A stretch of 64,000 nt of DNA from Oerskovia merdavium (GTDB lineage: Bacteria; Actinomycetota; Actinomycetes; Actinomycetales; Cellulomonadaceae), in the NCBI RefSeq assembly GCF_014836755.1, contig NZ_JACSQF010000018.1, forward strand, positions 26,547 through 90,546, in the 5' to 3' direction. The notes below the pieces were generated by a model that was not told where the DNA came from, did not search any database, and was given only the letters and a program-made list of their open reading frames with translations. Positions 33,160-42,405 of the stretch are shown one piece after another; the first letter of the stretch is position 1, and each line of letters opens with the position of its first letter. The translations under genes were made by a program, and so were the position numbers.

Positions 33160-34092
33160 ATGATCGAGGCCATGGGCCTGACCAAGAAGTACGGGGAGAA
33201 GACTGCCGTCGACGGCATCTCGTTCACCGTGCGCCCCGGGGTGGTCACCGGGTTCCTGGGGCCCAACGGCGCCGGGAAGTCGACGACGATGCGGATGATC
33301 GTCGGGCTGGACCGGCCGACCGCTGGGACGGTGACCGTCAATGGCAGGCCCTATGCGCAGCACAGGGCGCCGCTGGGCGAGGTGGGCGTCCTGCTCGACG
33401 CGAAGGGGGTGCACCCCGGCAGGACCGCCCGGGAGCACCTGGTCGCCCAGGCCACGACCCACGGAATCAGGTCGCGCCGCGTTGACCACGTCATCGAGAT
33501 CACGGGACTGGCATCCGTGGCCCACAAGCGGGCGGGCACGTTCTCGCTCGGGATGGGGCAGCGCCTCGGCATCGCAAACGCGCTCCTGGGCGACCCACAC
33601 ACCTTGATCCTCGACGAACCCGTGAACGGTCTCGACCCCGAAGGGGTGGTGTGGGTCCGCACCCTGCTGCGGGCACTCGCCGCAGAGGGCCGCACGGTGC
33701 TGCTGTCCTCACACCTCATGAGCGAGATGGCGCTGACGGCTGACCAACTGATCGTCCTGGGACGCGGGCAAGTGATCGCGGACGCCCCGTTGAAGGAGAT
33801 CGTGGCCCGGGCGCAGACGACGACGGTCCGTGTGCGGACGCCCGCAGTCGCCGCGCTCACCGCACTGCTACGCCGTCCGGGCACCGAGGTGACGTCCGTC
33901 GAGGCGGACGAGCTGGACGTGACCGGCCTCTCCGCACAGGACATCGCGGACGCCGCGGCCTCCGCCGGGATAGCCCTGTACGGACTGACACCCGTGCAGC
34001 AATCGCTCGAGGACGCATACATGCAGCTCACCGCCGAGGCCGTCGAGTACCGATCGTTCGCTCCCCTCCCCACCGCCGGAGGTTCCCGATGA
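33160..34092 (+). CDS. ABC transporter ATP-binding protein
   Basis: A 310-residue ATPase of the drug/antibiotic exporter type. It has Walker A GPNGAGKST (residues 34-42), a degenerate signature SLGMGQRL in place of LSGGQ, Walker B TLILDEPVNGLD and the H-loop SSHLMSEM. The C-terminal 80 residues are a regulatory extension. The ATG follows GAAGGAGC; its stop overlaps the permease ATG. Together with the permease and the two-component genes downstream it resembles bacitracin- or lantibiotic-resistance-like modules. Confidence 0.93.
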   Translation: MIEAMGLTKKYGEKTAVDGISFTVRPGVVTGFLGPNGAGKSTTMRMIVGLDRPTAGTVTVNGRPYAQHRAPLGEVGVLLDAKGVHPGRTAREHLVAQATTHGIRSRRVDHVIEITGLASVAHKRAGTFSLGMGQRLGIANALLGDPHTLILDEPVNGLDPEGVVWVRTLLRALAAEGRTVLLSSHLMSEMALTADQLIVLGRGQVIADAPLKEIVARAQTTTVRVRTPAVAALTALLRRPGTEVTSVEADELDVTGLSAQDIADAAASAGIALYGLTPVQQSLEDAYMQLTAEAVEYRSFAPLPTAGGSR

Positions 34093-34934
34093 CGACGTTC
34101 GCCCCCGCCGACCTGACAGGGCTGCCGCGCGTGATCGTGCGTCCTGCGACGTTCCGCCGGCTCGTCGCCGCCGAGTGGGTCAAGCTCCGCTCGCTACGGT
34201 CGACCTGGTGGATGCTCGCCGTCGGGACGCTCTTCCTGCCGCTGTTCGCGGTGTCCCGGACGGCGAGCATCGCCCAGGTCCCCGAGGCGGTCGGTAGCTC
34301 CTCGATGGTCGGGGCCGTCTACGTGACCTCGGGCGTGGCGCTCGCCCAGCTCGTGTTCTGCACGCTCGGCGTGCTGACCGTCACGGCCGAGTACGGCTCG
34401 GGCCAGATCCGCGCGACGCTCGTGGCCGCCCCGACCCGCCTGCCCGTGCTCGGAGCCAAGGTCCTCATGACGGTCGGGACGGTCGTGGCCGCCTCGATGG
34501 TCGGGGTCGCGCTGGCCTGGGCAGGGAGCGCCCGGTGGTTCGAGGCGACGGGGATGTCGATCGACCTGACCCGGGCCGAGGACCTGCGGATCCTCCTCGG
34601 CGTCCCGTTGTATCTGGCCGCTGCGACGGCTCTCGCGTGCGGCATCGGAGCGGTCGTGCGACACTCGGCCGCGGGGATCGCGGCCGTGCTGGGCCTGCTC
34701 CTCGTCGTCGAGAACGGGCTGGGCGCCATCCCGTGGACCCCGCTCCAGACGTTCGCCGCGCACCTGCCCAGCAGCGCCGGCACCCGGCTGCTCCAGTCCG
34801 ACGCCGTCGGATCGGTCATCACGACATCGAGCACCACCATGCTGTCCCCCTGGGAGGGGTTCGCGGTCATGCTCGGATGGGTCCTGGTGGCACTCGGGGT
34901 GGCCGCCGTGCTGCTGCGCCGCAAGGACGCCTGA
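34089..34934 (+). CDS. ABC transporter permease
   Basis: A 281-residue membrane protein with about six helices. The opening AAEWVKLRSLRSTWWMLAVG is typical of ABC-2 type permeases that work with stand-alone ATPases. Conserved ITAEYGSGQIRAT-like text (TVTAEYGSGQIRATLVAAPT) lies after the second helix. It overlaps the ATPase gene by four bases (ATGA) and is followed 22 bases later by a kinase gene, indicating one operon. Confidence 0.92.
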   Translation: MTTFAPADLTGLPRVIVRPATFRRLVAAEWVKLRSLRSTWWMLAVGTLFLPLFAVSRTASIAQVPEAVGSSSMVGAVYVTSGVALAQLVFCTLGVLTVTAEYGSGQIRATLVAAPTRLPVLGAKVLMTVGTVVAASMVGVALAWAGSARWFEATGMSIDLTRAEDLRILLGVPLYLAAATALACGIGAVVRHSAAGIAAVLGLLLVVENGLGAIPWTPLQTFAAHLPSSAGTRLLQSDAVGSVITTSSTTMLSPWEGFAVMLGWVLVALGVAAVLLRRKDA

Positions 34935-34956
34935 CTCGTCTGGGAGAGTGCTCACC

Positions 34957-36426
34957 ATGGTCGAGGAGAGAACGAACGAGCCCGAGGACGGCCAAGCGCC
35001 GGTCTTCACCGAGCTGTCGGCGCGCCGCCTCGGCCCGGTCCGGCGCTTCTTCGTCCGCCGACCGGCCGTCATGGACGTGCTGGTTCTGCTGGGCTTCGCC
35101 GCGTGGGCGCTGCTCATGGGTGTCGGTGCGGACTCGATGTACGTCCTGCACGCATACCTGGGCGGTGAGAAGGTGGCCGCGATGCAGTGGGCGTCCTTCG
35201 GGCTCACGCTCGTGGGAACGGTGGCGTTGTGGTGGCGCCGCCGTAGTCCACTGCTCGTGGCCGCGGTCATGACCGTCCTGGGCGTCGCGGCCCTCGCGAC
35301 CACGGGTCTGGCCTGGGGGTTCGACGTCGGGGTGACGCTCGCGTTGTACGCCGTAGCGACCGAAAGGCGCCCGCTCGTGACGTGGACGGCGTTCGCCGGC
35401 GCCGTGGCCGCCCTGCTGGTGGGTGCGCTCGCGTTCCCGCTGCCCGCGAGGGTCGGTGCCATCACCCTGGGTCTGGGCGCTGCGGGCTCTGTCGAGGCAG
35501 ACACGCTGTCCGCGCGGGCCACGGGCTTCCTCCAGAGCGCGGTCTGGTACCAGACCGCGGTCCCCGTGCTGGTGCTCGGGCTGCTGGCGGTCGCGGCTGG
35601 GACGAGCGTGCGCAACCGGCGGCTGCACGTAGCGGCCTTCGTGGAGGCCGCGAACGCGTTGGCGCGCGACCAGGAGCAGCGGACCCGGCTGGCCCAGGCG
35701 GGTGAGCGGGCGCGGATCGCGCGCGAGATGCACGACGTCGTGGCGCACAGCATCTCGGTCATGGTCGCGCTCGGCGGAGGTGCGTCGGCCGCGATCGACT
35801 GGGCTCCGGACCGTGCGCGGACCGCCCTCGGCGAGCTCGTGGCAACCGGCCGATCGGCCCTGGGAGACATGCGGCGGGTCCTGGGTGTCCTTCACGAGGG
35901 GGTGGGCGCGGACGAGCGTGAGGGCCTTGGGGCGGGCAAGGTCGCCGGAGACGGCGCAGTCGGGGACACACGACCGGCCAGACCAGGTCCGGTCCCCACG
36001 GGTCACGACGCGCTCTTCGACCCTCAGCCGGGCGGCATCGAGCTGGCTGCGCTGGTCGAGCGGTTCCGCACGGCGGGGATCCCGGTCCGGACGCAAGGGC
36101 TGGCGACGGACGGACTGACGGATCTCGACCCGAGCCTGCAGCTCGCCGTCTACCGCATCGTGCAGGAGGCCCTCACGAACGCCTTGCGTCATGCGCCCGG
36201 TACGCCAGGGGTCGAGGTCGAGATCCACCGCGACGCGGGCGGTGTCGAGGTCGTCGTCATGGACGGCGGGACCACACTCCCGGTCGAGGCGAGTCCCGGT
36301 TCGCAACGAGGGCTCGTGGGCATGCGTGAACGGGCCGCAGTGTTCGGCGGCGTGGTCGAGGCCGGGCGGTACGGTCGGGGGTGGCGCGTCCGTGCGCTCC
36401 TGCCTTGGGACGAAGGAGAGAGATGA
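34957..36426 (+). CDS. NarL-type sensor histidine kinase of ABC exporter operon
   Basis: A 489-residue kinase with an N-terminal cytoplasmic tail, about six membrane segments (45-215), phospho-acceptor H259 in AREMHDVVAHSISVMVALGG, and a HATPase domain with QEALTNALRHAPG and RGLVGMRERAAVFGG. A Gly/Asp-rich insertion separates the two catalytic domains. The ATG at 34957 is preferred over GTG 34948 because GGGAG lies 10 bases before the ATG but only one base before the GTG. It overlaps the response-regulator gene. Confidence 0.93.
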   Translation: MVEERTNEPEDGQAPVFTELSARRLGPVRRFFVRRPAVMDVLVLLGFAAWALLMGVGADSMYVLHAYLGGEKVAAMQWASFGLTLVGTVALWWRRRSPLLVAAVMTVLGVAALATTGLAWGFDVGVTLALYAVATERRPLVTWTAFAGAVAALLVGALAFPLPARVGAITLGLGAAGSVEADTLSARATGFLQSAVWYQTAVPVLVLGLLAVAAGTSVRNRRLHVAAFVEAANALARDQEQRTRLAQAGERARIAREMHDVVAHSISVMVALGGGASAAIDWAPDRARTALGELVATGRSALGDMRRVLGVLHEGVGADEREGLGAGKVAGDGAVGDTRPARPGPVPTGHDALFDPQPGGIELAALVERFRTAGIPVRTQGLATDGLTDLDPSLQLAVYRIVQEALTNALRHAPGTPGVEVEIHRDAGGVEVVVMDGGTTLPVEASPGSQRGLVGMRERAAVFGGVVEAGRYGRGWRVRALLPWDEGER

Positions 36427-37097
36427 AGGTCCTGCTGGTCGACGACCAGGCCCTGGTCCGGATGGGCTTTCGGCTCATCCTCGAGAGCGCGAGCGACATC
36501 GAGGTGGTCGGCGAGGCCGGTGACGGGCGCACCGCGCTTGACCAGGTCGTGGCGCTGCGCCCGGACGTCGTGGTCATGGACATCCGGATGCCAGGAGTCA
36601 ACGGTATCGAGGCGACGCGGGCCGTGGTCCAGGCATACCCGGAGGTGCGGGTCCTGGTCCTGACGACGTTCGACCTCGACGAGTACGCATTCGCTGCGCT
36701 GCGCGCGGGCGCCAGCGGGTTCCTGCTCAAGGACGCAGCTCCGTCCGACCTGGTCAGTGCCGTGCGCACGGTGGCGTCAGGGGACGCCGTCGTGTCTGCG
36801 CGGGTGACCCGCCGCATGCTCGATCTGTTCGCGGACAGGTTCCCGGAGACGGGCGAGGCACCCGGCTCGAACGCCCCACACCCTCTGCTGACCGAACTCA
36901 CACCCCGAGAGCTCGAAGTGCTGCGCGCCATCGCGGACGGCCGGTCCAACGCGGAGATCGCATCGCGTCTCTTCCTGTCCGAGACCACGGTCAAGACCCA
37001 CGTGAGCCGCATCCTCACCAAGCTGCAGGTGCGCGACCGCCTGCAGGCCGTGGTGCTCGCCTACGAGACGGGGCTGGTCCAAGCACGGCTCGGCTAG
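36423..37097 (+). CDS. NarL/LuxR-type response regulator of ABC exporter operon
   Basis: A 224-residue regulator with receiver phospho-acceptor D53 in VVMDIRMPGVNG and a C-terminal LuxR helix-turn-helix (LTPRELEVLRAIADGRSNAE, then TTVKTHVSRILTKLQ). Partner of the overlapping kinase; it probably activates the ABC exporter genes upstream. It is similar in design to the 29.4-kb regulator, so the two systems are likely paralogues with distinct targets. Confidence 0.94.
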   Translation: MKVLLVDDQALVRMGFRLILESASDIEVVGEAGDGRTALDQVVALRPDVVVMDIRMPGVNGIEATRAVVQAYPEVRVLVLTTFDLDEYAFAALRAGASGFLLKDAAPSDLVSAVRTVASGDAVVSARVTRRMLDLFADRFPETGEAPGSNAPHPLLTELTPRELEVLRAIADGRSNAEIASRLFLSETTVKTHVSRILTKLQVRDRLQAVVLAYETGLVQARLG

Positions 37098-37315
37098 GCC
37101 GCCCGGGCCTCGCATCGCTGGGAACGGCGATCAGCAATTCGTGGGCCCGTGGGTGTCGTGCTCGTGAGCACGAGCAACCCCGCGGCACCGTCCTCGGGAG
37201 CGATCTGGAGCTGGCCGATCATGGTGCCGGTGGCTTGGATCGCGCTCCCTGATGCCCTGGATCTTCCGCCGCACGATCGACCACTACCTCGGCAGACGCC
37301 GTCCGTACCCTTGCG

Positions 37316-37610
37316 CCGTTGCCGATCTCAGTCGTGCGCAGGTGGCCGGCCCACTCGGCGACGTCCTTGAACAGGTGTCGGTGGACGACCTGCAGTCCCT
37401 CGAGGTCGTGCGCCGCGGCGACACCGGCCTGGCGCTGGGAGCGCGTTGCGGCGTCCGAAGTCTCCGTCGTCGATCTCCTGGCGGGCGCACCCATCCTGAA
37501 CCGCGCGGCCTCGTCGCTCGTGCGCCCACCCTCGAACTCGGTGCTCGCCCGGGTCTGGCGCACGTCGTTCTCCCGCAGCGCACGTTCCTCGTCGCTGATA
37601 GCCGTCTGAT
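37316..37610 (-). pseudogene. decayed VbhA-like antitoxin / Fic toxin remnant
   Basis: One frame reads AISDEERALRENDVRQTRAS and EFEGGRTSDEAARF, like the start of VbhA-type antitoxins that inhibit Fic AMP-transferases. The antitoxin's end appears in another frame (QDGCARQEIDDGDFGRR). Back in the first frame follows DLEGLQVVHRHLFKDVAEWA and GHLRTTEIGNG, the N-terminal half of a Fic domain. It stops before the catalytic HxFx(D/E)GN(G/K)R loop. No canonical start codon is present. The pieces are in the normal antitoxin-toxin order but too short, so a deletion fused them. It sits between convergent genes. Confidence 0.55.
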
Positions 37611-37738
37611 GCCCCTCTCGCCACCCGCAAACCTAGCCGGATGACAGCAGACCAGAGCACAATCTCGGGCGCTCATCCGGCTTCTCCAGCCTGGGCAAGG
37701 TGCGCCGCGCGGGCCGTGAGCACCGCGGCCGACCCCTG

Positions 37739-39766
37739 CTACTCGCCCGTGTTCGGTGCATCCAGGAACGCCTGCATGAGCGGCCCGGCCGTGCCCGAAC
37801 CGCTGTCCCCGGTCTCGACGAACACCGCGACCGCGAGGTCGCCCTGGATCGCGATCATCCATGCGTGCGCCTGGCTGCCGTCGCCGTACTGGGCCGTACC
37901 CGTCTTGGCCGCGACGTCCCCGGGCAAGGTCTTGAGCGCGACCGCGCTCCCGTCGGTCACGACCGAGCGCATGAGGCTGAGCAGGGTCGCGGCCTCGTCC
38001 GCGGTGAGGGACGACGGCGTCGGGGTCTCGTCCGCAGCAGCGGTCACCTCGGGACGGACCAGGACGGGCGAGACCCGCGCGCCGTGCGCGACGCTCGCGG
38101 CGAGCGTCGCCATGCCGAGCGGCGACGCCTCGACCTTGCCCTGGCCGATGATCGAGGCGGCGTGCTCGGTCCCCTCGGCCGACGCGGGCACCGAGCCGAA
38201 GAACGCGGGGGCGCCCAGCTCGGACTCGACGCCCAGGCCGAGGTCCGCGGCCGCGTCGTGCAGGGCCTGCTGCGTGACGGCGTCGCGCTGGGAGATCATC
38301 GCGGTGTTGCACGAGTTGGCGAACGCGGTGCGGAAGGGCACCTCGCCGAGCGCCGACGTCGGGTAGCCCGGGACGTTCTGGAACTCGCGCCCGTCCACGG
38401 AGAGGGTCGGCGTGCACGACACGACCGACTCCGGGGTGAGGCCCGTGCGGAGCATCGCGAGCGCCGAGGCGACCTTGAACGTCGAGCCGGGCGCGTACTT
38501 CCCGGTCGTCGCGGTCGAGGTCCCGTCCCCTCCTGGGCCGCTCGCGGCGGCCAGGACGTTGCCCGTCGAGGGCTCGATCGCGACGATCGCGCTCGCCGAG
38601 GGCACCCCGGCCAGGACGGACTCGGCTGCGACCTGCATGTCGGTGCGGAGCGTCGTGGCGAGCGGCACTCCCGCGACGGGATCGACCGTGAAGACGTCGG
38701 TCACGTTCTCCACGGGGTCCGGCTCGCCGTCCAGGTCGGTGTCCTCGCCCGTGTCCTCACCCGCGCTCCCGTCGCCGACGATGCTCACGGTGATCCCCGG
38801 GTTCCCCCGCAGCTGGACGTCGTACTGCCGCTGGAGACCCGACAGCCCGACCGTGTCCCCCGCCACGACCTTGCCCTCCGACTCCTCGACGGCCTCGGCG
38901 GTCGCGTCCCCGACACGGCCCAGGATGGCGCGCGCGAACGTGCGGGTCGGCGCGAGGTCGAGCGTCCCCGGGATCACCGAGGCGCCGTCGACGGCCTGGA
39001 CGGACGCGACGTCGATGCCCGCGGTGTCGTCCTGGCGGACCACGATGGCCTCGACGAACGCCTTGTCGCCTGCGCCCGCGACCTTCTGCGCGTACGCCTC
39101 GACGTCGATCCCGACCGCCGCGGCGACCTCGCGCGCGACCGCGTCCTGGCGGGCCGGGTCGAGGTTCATCTTGTCGACCCCGATCCGGTGCACGGGCCGC
39201 GGCTCGACGACGGGCGCGCCGTCGCCGCCGAGGATCTGCCCCCGCTCGGCGCGCACGCGCGTCACGGCCAGCCGGTCGCCGTCGGCGAGACCGGGGACCA
39301 GGACGTCGGGCTCCCAGGCCACGGCCCACCTCGCGGGCCCGTCCTCGCCCTTGGCGGGCTCCTGGAGCGCCAGGTCGACGGTCGTCTCGTACGTCCAGGG
39401 GGCGGCGTCGGTGACCTCCCAGCTGTACGCGAGGGTCGCGGTGGCCGCCTTGCCCTTGTCGTCGCCCTCGGCGACGACCTCGACGTCGGCCAGGGTGACC
39501 GTGTGCTCGACCTCCGCGAGGGGCTCGAGGACCGCGTCCCGGTGGGCTGCGACGTCGATGTTGGCCTGGGTGAACGTGACGCCCTCGAAGTCGCCCTCGG
39601 CGATCGCGGTCGCGAGCGCCGCGGCCGCGTCCTTGGCGCTGGGCGGGTCCTCGGTGCACGCCGTCAGGACCAGCGCAAGGGTGGGGACGAGGAGGAGGGC
39701 ACCGAACCGCACGGGTACCCGCGCTCCGGTCGACCTCGTGCTCCGGCGCTGCTGCTCGAGACTCAC
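37739..39766 (-). CDS. penicillin-binding lipoprotein (transpeptidase with NTF2-like domain)
   Basis: A 675-residue class B PBP-like protein. The signal peptide ends at lipobox LTAC (about residue 28). An NTF2-like MecA N-terminal domain (about 33-150) and a dimerisation domain follow. The transpeptidase domain has catalytic S428 in STFK, SCN (NSCNTAM) and K621 in KTGTAQ. An Asp/Glu-rich insertion (about 345-365) is species-specific. The architecture matches actinobacterial penicillin-binding lipoproteins that cross-link peptidoglycan. GTG start after GAGGGGGAG. Confidence 0.92.
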   Translation of the reverse strand: MSLEQQRRSTRSTGARVPVRFGALLLVPTLALVLTACTEDPPSAKDAAAALATAIAEGDFEGVTFTQANIDVAAHRDAVLEPLAEVEHTVTLADVEVVAEGDDKGKAATATLAYSWEVTDAAPWTYETTVDLALQEPAKGEDGPARWAVAWEPDVLVPGLADGDRLAVTRVRAERGQILGGDGAPVVEPRPVHRIGVDKMNLDPARQDAVAREVAAAVGIDVEAYAQKVAGAGDKAFVEAIVVRQDDTAGIDVASVQAVDGASVIPGTLDLAPTRTFARAILGRVGDATAEAVEESEGKVVAGDTVGLSGLQRQYDVQLRGNPGITVSIVGDGSAGEDTGEDTDLDGEPDPVENVTDVFTVDPVAGVPLATTLRTDMQVAAESVLAGVPSASAIVAIEPSTGNVLAAASGPGGDGTSTATTGKYAPGSTFKVASALAMLRTGLTPESVVSCTPTLSVDGREFQNVPGYPTSALGEVPFRTAFANSCNTAMISQRDAVTQQALHDAAADLGLGVESELGAPAFFGSVPASAEGTEHAASIIGQGKVEASPLGMATLAASVAHGARVSPVLVRPEVTAAADETPTPSSLTADEAATLLSLMRSVVTDGSAVALKTLPGDVAAKTGTAQYGDGSQAHAWMIAIQGDLAVAVFVETGDSGSGTAGPLMQAFLDAPNTGE

Positions 39767-39949
39767 GTGCTCCCCCTCACGGTGTGCCGGTCGGAGACCG
39801 ACAGAAACGGCGATCCGGGCGTCGTCGCCCGGAGCGAGGCTAGCCCACCGGGCGCGGACGGGCGTCGTCGGGCCCGGCCCTGCACCACCGCACCCCCGAG
39901 CCTCCACACGATCCCCGCGGACGCCGCGCCGCTGCGGCGCGCGCCCCGC

Positions 39950-41155
39950 TCACCGTCCGGTCGAGGCGTCCTTCGCGGCCTGCCCCATGCGGCGCACGGC
40001 CTCGGTGAGCACCTCCTGGTTGGTCGCGAGGTTGAGGCGCACGTGCCCGGCGCCGCCGGGTCCGAAGTGTCGCCCGTCGTTGAGCGCGACCTTGGCCCGG
40101 TCGAGGAAGAACCGGTAGGGGTCGTCGGCGACGGACGACGCGTCGAGCCACGCGAGGTAGGTGCCCTGGGTGGGCTCGTAGCGGACCTGGGGCAGGTGCT
40201 CCTCGAGGAGGTCGGCGAGGAGCAGCTTGTTGCGCCGGATGCCTCGCAGGACGGCGTCGAGCCAGACGGTGCCCTGGGTGAGCGCCGCGACGTGCGCGAT
40301 CACGGACACGTGCCCGACGCCGTGCACGACCTCCTCGGGGATCCGCCGCAGGTCGTCCGCTGCCTCGGGGCCGCCGACCGCGACCGCGGCCTTGAGGCCC
40401 GCGAGGTTCCAGGCCTTGGAGGCCGACAGGACCGCGATCGAGTCCTCGGCGCCGGCCACGGTCACGATGGGTGTGTAGGCCACCCCGGGCGCGGTGATCG
40501 GCGCGTGGATCTCGTCGGACACGATCCGCACCCCGTGGCGGCGGGCCAGCGCAGCGAGGCCCTCGAGCTCGGCGCGCGTGTGGACCGTGCCCGTGGGGTT
40601 GTGGGGGTTGCACAGCAGGTAGACCGCGCGGCGACCGCTGCCGGGGCCGGTCCCGTTGAGGGTCGCGCCGGTCGCGTCGGCGAACGCCGCGTCGAGCGCG
40701 TCGAGGTCGAGCCGGAAGTCCGCGGTGAGCGGCGCGGTGACGATGCGGCGTCCCTCGTTCTGCGTGAACCCGAAGAAGGGCGGGTAGACGGGCGGGCTGA
40801 CCACGACCGCGTCGCCCGGCCCGGTGAGCACCTTGAGGACCTCCATGAGGCCGAGCATGACGTCGGGCACCATGCGCGTGCCCTCGGGGTCGAACGACCA
40901 GTCCCAGCGGCGCTTGGCGAGGTCGGCGAGGGCCTCGGCGTAGGTGTTGCCGTAGTCGTACCCCGTGTCCCCCGTACGCATCGCGGCCGTCACGGCCTCG
41001 ATCACGGGAGGGGCGAGCTCGACGTCCATCTCCGCGACCCACAGGGGCAGGACGTCAGGCGCGTAGGCGCGCCACTTGAGGCTGGTCCGACGGCGGAGCT
41101 CGTCCTGGGTGAGGGCGTCGAGCGGGTTGTCGGTGGCGAAGGGCGAGGTGGTCAC
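39950..41155 (-). CDS. PatB/MalY-type PLP C-S lyase (cystathionine beta-lyase)
   Basis: A 401-residue fold-type I PLP enzyme. It has LPLWVAEMDVELAPPVIEAV near the N-terminus, LLCNPHNPTGTVH, SDEIHAPI, and the PLP lysine K247 in SASKAWNLAGLK, all typical of the MalY/PatB branch that cleaves cystathionine or cysteine conjugates. The GTG start has no Shine-Dalgarno; TAGGCT lies 6 bases before it, so it looks leaderless. Confidence 0.92.
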   Translation of the reverse strand: MTTSPFATDNPLDALTQDELRRRTSLKWRAYAPDVLPLWVAEMDVELAPPVIEAVTAAMRTGDTGYDYGNTYAEALADLAKRRWDWSFDPEGTRMVPDVMLGLMEVLKVLTGPGDAVVVSPPVYPPFFGFTQNEGRRIVTAPLTADFRLDLDALDAAFADATGATLNGTGPGSGRRAVYLLCNPHNPTGTVHTRAELEGLAALARRHGVRIVSDEIHAPITAPGVAYTPIVTVAGAEDSIAVLSASKAWNLAGLKAAVAVGGPEAADDLRRIPEEVVHGVGHVSVIAHVAALTQGTVWLDAVLRGIRRNKLLLADLLEEHLPQVRYEPTQGTYLAWLDASSVADDPYRFFLDRAKVALNDGRHFGPGGAGHVRLNLATNQEVLTEAVRRMGQAAKDASTGR

Positions 41156-41161
41156 GGATCG

Positions 41162-41167
41162 AGCCTA
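41162..41167 (-). promoter_or_regulatory. -10 element TAGGCT, leaderless start of PatB gene
   Basis: On the minus strand TAGGCT is followed by exactly 6 bases and then the GTG start at 41155. Confidence 0.6.
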
Positions 41168-41212
41168 CGTCGGGGCCCGCGCGCCGACCTGGTACCGAGG
41201 TGCCAGGGCCAC

Positions 41213-41218
41213 TACGTT
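41213..41218 (+). promoter_or_regulatory. -10 element TACGTT, leaderless start of small membrane protein
   Basis: TACGTT, then 6 bases, then the ATG at 41225; there is no ribosome-binding site. Confidence 0.6.
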
Positions 41219-41224
41219 GTCCGG

Positions 41225-41461
41225 ATGGGCTTCCTCGGGTTCTACTCCGCGCTGATCCTTCTCTACGTCGTGGTGATCGCCGTGGTGGCCGTCCTGGCGA
41301 TCTGGGCGCTCGTGCTCACGATCCAGCTCCTGCGGAGCGTGCTGGCCGAGCGCAAGGTCCGGGAGGCCGCAGCGATGCGTGCTGCGTACCCGTCGTCGGC
41401 GCCAGCACCGGCACCGACGGAAGCGGCGGGATACGGTCCGGCGCCCGATCGAGTCGACTGA
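41225..41461 (+). CDS. small single-span membrane protein
   Basis: A 78-residue protein. A long hydrophobic stretch (YSALILLYVVVIAVVAVLAI onward, about residues 7-40) is followed by a basic segment (SVLAERKVREAAAMR) and a Pro/Ala tail. Family unknown. Support comes from codon usage, the leaderless promoter pattern and its fit between two genes. Confidence 0.65.
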   Translation: MGFLGFYSALILLYVVVIAVVAVLAIWALVLTIQLLRSVLAERKVREAAAMRAAYPSSAPAPAPTEAAGYGPAPDRVD

Positions 41462-41488
41462 CCGGCACGCCCCGCCCGAGCCGGCAGC

Positions 41489-42328
41489 TCAGCCGTCCGT
41501 GCGACGCCCTGCACCCACCCGGGACCGCTCGAACACGCCCTTGGGCAGCGCGAGCGTCGTCGTGGGGGTCTTGGTGCGCTGGGCCGCGCCTTCCTCGGGG
41601 ACGGGCGCGCCGTCGTCGGGCACCTCCGGGGCGAGGCCGCGCGCGTGCGCGGGCGGCGCGCCCCCGAGGACGGCCTTCGAGACCCGCATCACCACGAACG
41701 CGAGCACCGCGACCGCGACGGCCGCGATGACGATCTTCTGCAGGACGCCCGCGTACTCCTCGACGAGGTGCCAGCTCTCGCCCAGCGCGTAGCCCGCTCC
41801 CACGAAGATGCTGTTCCAGATGAGGCTGCCCGCGGTCGTCAGGACGACGAACTTGGGGAGCGGCATGCGGTCGACCCCGGCCGGGAGCGAGATCAGGCTC
41901 CGGAAGATCGGGATCATGCGGCCGAAGAACACCGCCATGCTGCCGTGCTTGTGGAACCAGGCCTCGGTGCGGTCGACGTCCTTGAGCTTGACCAGGGGCA
42001 GCCACCCGATGATCTTGCGCGTGCGCTCACGGCCCACCAGGACGCCCACGTAGTACAGGGCGATCGCCCCCACGAGCGAGCCGATCGTCGTCGCGACGAT
42101 CGCCGCGAAGACGTTGAAGCTGCCACGGCTCGCCGTGAACCCTGCGAGCGGCAGGATGACCTCGCTCGGCAGGGGCGGGAAGAGGTTCTCGAGCGCGATC
42201 GCGAGCCCTGCTCCGAACACACCGAGCGTCTCCATGAGCGACACGGCCCACCCGGCGACACCCCCCAGGTCGGGTTCGCTCGCGGCGGCCGCGTGCACGA
42301 GGTCGGCGGGCAGGATCGAGAAGGGCAT
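41489..42328 (-). CDS. DedA family membrane protein
   Basis: A 279-residue DedA/SNARE-associated protein. Key parts are ALENLFPPLPSEVILPLAGF, the second half with VFFGRMIPIFRSLISLPAGV, and MPLPKFVVLTTAGSLIWNSI. The family flips or transports lipid carriers and supports proton motive force. The C-terminal 60 residues are a polar Pro/Glu extension. The ATG at 42328 is chosen because TACAGT lies 6 bases upstream as a leaderless -10; a longer frame would run into the palindromic element. Confidence 0.9.
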   Translation of the reverse strand: MPFSILPADLVHAAAASEPDLGGVAGWAVSLMETLGVFGAGLAIALENLFPPLPSEVILPLAGFTASRGSFNVFAAIVATTIGSLVGAIALYYVGVLVGRERTRKIIGWLPLVKLKDVDRTEAWFHKHGSMAVFFGRMIPIFRSLISLPAGVDRMPLPKFVVLTTAGSLIWNSIFVGAGYALGESWHLVEEYAGVLQKIVIAAVAVAVLAFVVMRVSKAVLGGAPPAHARGLAPEVPDDGAPVPEEGAAQRTKTPTTTLALPKGVFERSRVGAGRRTDG

Positions 42329-42334
42329 GCGCAG

Positions 42335-42340
42335 ACTGTA
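42335..42340 (-). promoter_or_regulatory. -10 element TACAGT, leaderless start of DedA gene
   Basis: On the minus strand TACAGT, then 6 bases, then the ATG at 42328. Confidence 0.6.
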
Positions 42341-42405
42341 GACGCCGAGGACCGGACAATTCGAACTCGGGCGTGTCACGTGTGGGGGACGTGCAGGACT
42401 GCCGC

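Noticed and set aside
37700-41224. Long plus-strand frame antisense to the penicillin-binding protein and PatB genes
   Set aside because: Only the last 78 codons (from 41225) look like a protein; the rest is a codon-bias shadow.
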